Positions 6,288 through 9,323 of a stretch of 9,323 nt of DNA are shown here, in pieces. The stretch comes from Planctomycetota bacterium. GTDB lineage: Bacteria > Planctomycetota > Planctomycetia > Pirellulales > Thermoguttaceae. The stretch covers positions 1 through 9,323 of the forward strand of contig JAMOAF010000635.1 of the NCBI GenBank assembly GCA_023621895.1. Direction: 5' to 3'. The translations under genes were made by a program, and so were the position numbers. Numbering within the stretch: position 1 is the first letter of the stretch; every line of letters begins with the position of its first letter. The notes beneath the pieces are model-generated. The model saw nothing but the letters and a program-made list of their open reading frames with translations, was not told the DNA's origin and made no database searches.

Positions 6288-6313
6288 TCAAGAAACCCTG
6301 CACCTTGCACGGC

Positions 6314-6318
6314 GGAGG
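6314..6318 (+). promoter_or_regulatory. Ribosome binding site of putA
   Basis: GGAGG seven bases before the ATG at 6326. It selects this start over the in-frame ATG at 6305, which lies upstream of the site and would place GGAGG inside the coding sequence. Confidence 0.8.
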
Positions 6319-6325
6319 ATGGACC

Positions 6326-9277
6326 ATGACGAGCGTGGATCTGGTCGAACGGCGCACGCAGGAGATCGGTCGGGGCTTGCTCGCCTCGGCACGGAGCGAA
6401 CACGGCGGCTTGTTTTCTACCCGGTTCTGGTCCGACCTGCTGATGGATTGGTCTCTGAAGGACCCCCGATTCAAGGTCCAGATGTTCCGCTTCGTCGACG
6501 CCTATCCTTCCCTGCAATCCGCCGAGGCGGTTCGCGATTGCCTGATCGACTACATGAGTCTGCCGGGCGTGACGATACCGCCAGGAATGGGCCTCGTGCT
6601 GCGAGCGAGCGGGGCGGCCAGGACAATCTTCGGCAAGACTGTCGGCAACCGGATCGAGGCGCTGGCCGAACGATTCATCGCTGGGACCGACCCCGCCAAG
6701 GCGATGGGCAAGCTGGAGGCCCTTTGGCGGCGCGGCGTCGCCGCGAGCGCCGACCTGTTGGGTGAGGCGTGCCTCAGCCGCGAAGACGCAGACCGCTACC
6801 GGCAGCGCTACCTCGAATTGATAGAGAGCCTGGGCGGCAGCACGCCCGCCTGGCCCGAACGGAAAGCGATCGAGAACGATCATCTCGGACCGGTGCCGCG
6901 GGGAAACGTGTCGATCAAACTTAGTTCGCTCGATCCGAGACTCGACCCGGCCGATTTCTCGGGCACGGTCCAACGCCTGGAAGACGCCCTGCTGCCGCTC
7001 CTCGAAGCCGCCCGCGACGCCAATGTGGCAATCAATTTCGACATGGAACAGCACGGCCTGAAGGAGTTGACGCTCGAAGTCTTCGAACGGTGTGCGGAGA
7101 AGGTTGCCTTTTCCGCCGGCATCGCGCTCCAGGCTTATCTCCGCAGCGCCGAGGACGACGCCCGGCGGCTGATCGCCTGGGCCCGCCGCAGCGGCAGGCG
7201 GGTGACGGTGCGGCTGATCAAAGGGGCTTATTGGGACTATGAAATCGTCCATGCCGAGCAGATGGGCTGGCCGCTGCCGGTGTGGACGAAGAAAGCGGCA
7301 ACCGACGCCTGCTTCGAACGCGTGGCCGAGATCATCCTCACCTCCGCGCCGCGCGCGAGGGGGGAAGGCGGCGTCTGCCTGGCGGCGGGTTCGCACAACC
7401 TCCGCTCGATCGCCCGGATTCTCGCTCTGCTCGAACACCACAACCTGCCGCGCGAGGCCGTCGAGTTCCAGATGCTCTACGGCATGGCGGCGGAGGTGAA
7501 GGCCGCCGTGCTCGCCGAGAAGCTCCGGCTCCGCGAGTACGTGCCCTTGGGCGAGATGATTCCCGGCATGGCCTACCTGGTCCGCCGGCTGCTGGAGAAC
7601 ACGTCGAACGAGTCGTGGCTCCGCGCCGGGTTTTCCGAGCAGCTCGATCCGATGCAGCTTCTGGCGTCGCCCCATCGAGCCACCTCGGCGACGGAACAGG
7701 CCGAAGACAGTTTCCTCAACCGGGCCGCCCGGCGGCACGACCTCAGTCCGGCGGTGGAATCGCTCGGCGCCGGGCAGTCGTTTCTGAATGAGCCGCTCCG
7801 CGATTTCGCCGACCGCAACCAGCGCGAGCCTTTCGCCCGGGCCATCCAAGCCGAAGCGGCCCCTGGCGTCCATGTCCAGGCCGATCCATCGGCGGTTGAA
7901 GAGGCCGTTGGCCGGGCCGCGGAGGCGTTTCCTCGATGGGGTCAGCGCGATCCGCTCGAGCGGGCGGCGATCGTCGTGCGCGCGGCGCTGCGGATGCGGC
8001 GGCGGCGCGACGAGCTGGCGGCGATCGTTGTCCGCGAGTCGGGCAAGACCTGGAGAGAGGCGGACGCCGACGTCTGCGAGGCGATCGACTTCTGCGAGTA
8101 TTACGCCCGCGTTGCCGTGGAACTGTTCCAACCGAAACGGCTCGGCCGATTCGTCGCCGAGCGGAACGAGGCATGGTACGAGCCGCGAGGCGTGGCCGCC
8201 GTGATCAGCCCGTGGAATTTTCCCCTGGCGATCGCCACCGGCATGACCGCGGCGGCATTGGTGACCGGCAACACCGCCGTGCTCAAGCCCGCCTCCCAGA
8301 CTCCCGGCGCCGCCCGGGCGATGTGCGAAGAGATGCACTCGGCGGGCGTGCCGGAAGACGTGCTGCAATTGCTTGTCGGGCCGGGCGGAACGATCGGCGA
8401 TGCACTCGTCCGCCACCCCCGCGTGGCCCTGATCGCGTTCACCGGATCGAAGCAGGTCGGCTTGGAGATTCTCAAGTCGGCCGGCTGCGTGCCGGAAGGC
8501 CAGCGGCTGGTTAAGAAGGTTGTCTGCGAAATGGGTGGGAAGAACGCGATCATCATCGACGAGTCGGCCGACCTGGACGAGGCGGTGGCGGGCGTGCGGC
8601 AATCGGCCTTCGGCTACGCGGGACAGAAGTGCTCGGCGTGCAGCCGCGCGATCGTGGTCGGCGTGGTTCACGACCGTTTCCTGCGGCGATTGGTGGAGGC
8701 GGCGCGGTCGCTGGTGATCGGCGACCCGGCGGACCCGGCGACGGACATCGGCCCGGTGATCGATGAGGCCGCCGCGGCAGGAATCCGGCAGTACATCGCG
8801 ATTGGCGAGCGGGAGGGGACGCTCGAGTTGGCGTGCCCGGTGCCCGCCGCGGTCGAGGGCAAACTGGGCAAACCGCTGATCGGCCCGCACATCTTTTCCG
8901 GCATTCTCCCCGAGCACCGGTTGGCCAACGAGGAGGTTTTCGGCCCGGTGCTGGCGGTGATGAAGGCGGCGAGTTTCGACGAGGCGCTGGAGTGGGCCAA
9001 CCAGACGAGCTACAAGCTCACCGGGGGAGTCTTCAGCCGGATGCCATCGCACCTGGAGAAGGCCAAGCGGGAATTCCGCGTCGGCAACCTGTACTTGAAC
9101 CGCGGCATCACCGGCGCGCTGGTGGGGCGGCAGCCTTTCGGCGGTTTCGGCCTTTCGGGGACGGGAACCAAGGCCGGCGGGGCCGACTACCTGCTCCACT
9201 TCGTCGAGCCGCGATGCTCGACGGAGAACACGATCCGCCACGGGTTCGCGCCGGGGGTGGAGGATTGGCAGGGGTGA
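6326..9277 (+). CDS. putA: Bifunctional proline dehydrogenase / L-glutamate gamma-semialdehyde dehydrogenase
   Basis: Oxidises L-proline to glutamate in two steps: FAD-dependent proline dehydrogenase passes electrons to the quinone pool, then an NAD-dependent aldehyde dehydrogenase acts on P5C/glutamate semialdehyde. 983 residues, like the short type-A PutAs of about 1000. The PRODH barrel covers about 190-440: NVSIKLSSLDP (194-204), AINFDMEQH (235-243), LQAYLRSAEDD (268-278), RLIKGAYWDYE (296-306), EFQMLYGM (380-387), and an RRLLENTSNES region (420-430) with the arginines expected for proline binding. The ALDH domain, about 510-960, has SPWNFP (628-633), AFTGSKQVG (704-712), E735 in CEMGGKN, catalytic C769 in GQKCSACSR, EEVFGPV (869-875) and QPFGGFGLSGTGTKAGG (936-952). 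Both active sites look intact. No ribbon-helix-helix DNA-binding domain precedes PRODH, so autorepression as in E. coli is not expected. It stands alone; no putP transporter gene is in the window. Confidence 0.96.
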   Translation: MTSVDLVERRTQEIGRGLLASARSEHGGLFSTRFWSDLLMDWSLKDPRFKVQMFRFVDAYPSLQSAEAVRDCLIDYMSLPGVTIPPGMGLVLRASGAARTIFGKTVGNRIEALAERFIAGTDPAKAMGKLEALWRRGVAASADLLGEACLSREDADRYRQRYLELIESLGGSTPAWPERKAIENDHLGPVPRGNVSIKLSSLDPRLDPADFSGTVQRLEDALLPLLEAARDANVAINFDMEQHGLKELTLEVFERCAEKVAFSAGIALQAYLRSAEDDARRLIAWARRSGRRVTVRLIKGAYWDYEIVHAEQMGWPLPVWTKKAATDACFERVAEIILTSAPRARGEGGVCLAAGSHNLRSIARILALLEHHNLPREAVEFQMLYGMAAEVKAAVLAEKLRLREYVPLGEMIPGMAYLVRRLLENTSNESWLRAGFSEQLDPMQLLASPHRATSATEQAEDSFLNRAARRHDLSPAVESLGAGQSFLNEPLRDFADRNQREPFARAIQAEAAPGVHVQADPSAVEEAVGRAAEAFPRWGQRDPLERAAIVVRAALRMRRRRDELAAIVVRESGKTWREADADVCEAIDFCEYYARVAVELFQPKRLGRFVAERNEAWYEPRGVAAVISPWNFPLAIATGMTAAALVTGNTAVLKPASQTPGAARAMCEEMHSAGVPEDVLQLLVGPGGTIGDALVRHPRVALIAFTGSKQVGLEILKSAGCVPEGQRLVKKVVCEMGGKNAIIIDESADLDEAVAGVRQSAFGYAGQKCSACSRAIVVGVVHDRFLRRLVEAARSLVIGDPADPATDIGPVIDEAAAAGIRQYIAIGEREGTLELACPVPAAVEGKLGKPLIGPHIFSGILPEHRLANEEVFGPVLAVMKAASFDEALEWANQTSYKLTGGVFSRMPSHLEKAKREFRVGNLYLNRGITGALVGRQPFGGFGLSGTGTKAGGADYLLHFVEPRCSTENTIRHGFAPGVEDWQG

Positions 9278-9323
9278 GAGGCGCGCCGGGCCGTCTAAAT
9301 CGACCTGCGTGATTCGTGGAAAA

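Noticed and set aside
6230..9241. 1003-codon open frame on the minus strand
   Set aside because: It is antisense to putA, whose frame has intact PRODH and ALDH motifs throughout. The antisense translation is Arg/Gly/His-rich with no family signature, a common artefact in high-GC codon-biased DNA.

Overview
High-GC bacterial chromosome, most likely a planctomycete of the Pirellulales type. The basis is the style of the genes (an ExeA-like AAA ATPase starting MYEASFG, a TadG/VWA protein with a long insert, a compact PutA) and the presence of 'GGTTCCCAAGCT' palindromic dispersed repeats. The phylum call is an inference from recall, not from a search.

Layout, left to right. (1) 1-2377 is a leftward block: a sugar phosphate isomerase/epimerase-like TIM barrel (start 2377), then trpF 24 bases downstream, then a 280-base gap filled with tandem palindromic repeats, then the N-terminal 192 codons of adenosylhomocysteinase (ahcY), which runs off the left edge. 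(2) A 254-base divergent gap separates this block from a rightward AAA ATPase gene of the ExeA/GspA type (2632-4020). (3) Its neighbour at 4042-5535 is convergent, with only 21 bases between the stops; it encodes a membrane-anchored TadG-like protein with a VWA domain whose metal site looks degraded. (4) 5536-6325 is a repeat- and relic-rich stretch: a 128-bp element with 20-bp perfect terminal inverted repeats, then the remains of a toxin-antitoxin operon (PF09720-type antitoxin plus RelE/ParE toxin), both genes cut down. (5) 6326-9277 is a full-length bifunctional proline dehydrogenase / glutamate-semialdehyde dehydrogenase (PutA type) without the DNA-binding domain of the enterobacterial protein.

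The core genes are metabolic housekeeping: methyl-cycle salvage (ahcY), tryptophan synthesis (trpF) and proline catabolism (putA). They do not form one pathway, and trpF sits away from other trp genes, as far as this window shows. The most unusual material is non-coding: the 696-849 repeat cluster, the 5666-5793 inverted-repeat element, and the toxin-antitoxin relic whose truncation point coincides with the start region of putA. I see no CRISPR array, tRNA, rRNA, intact insertion sequence or convincing new multi-gene system.
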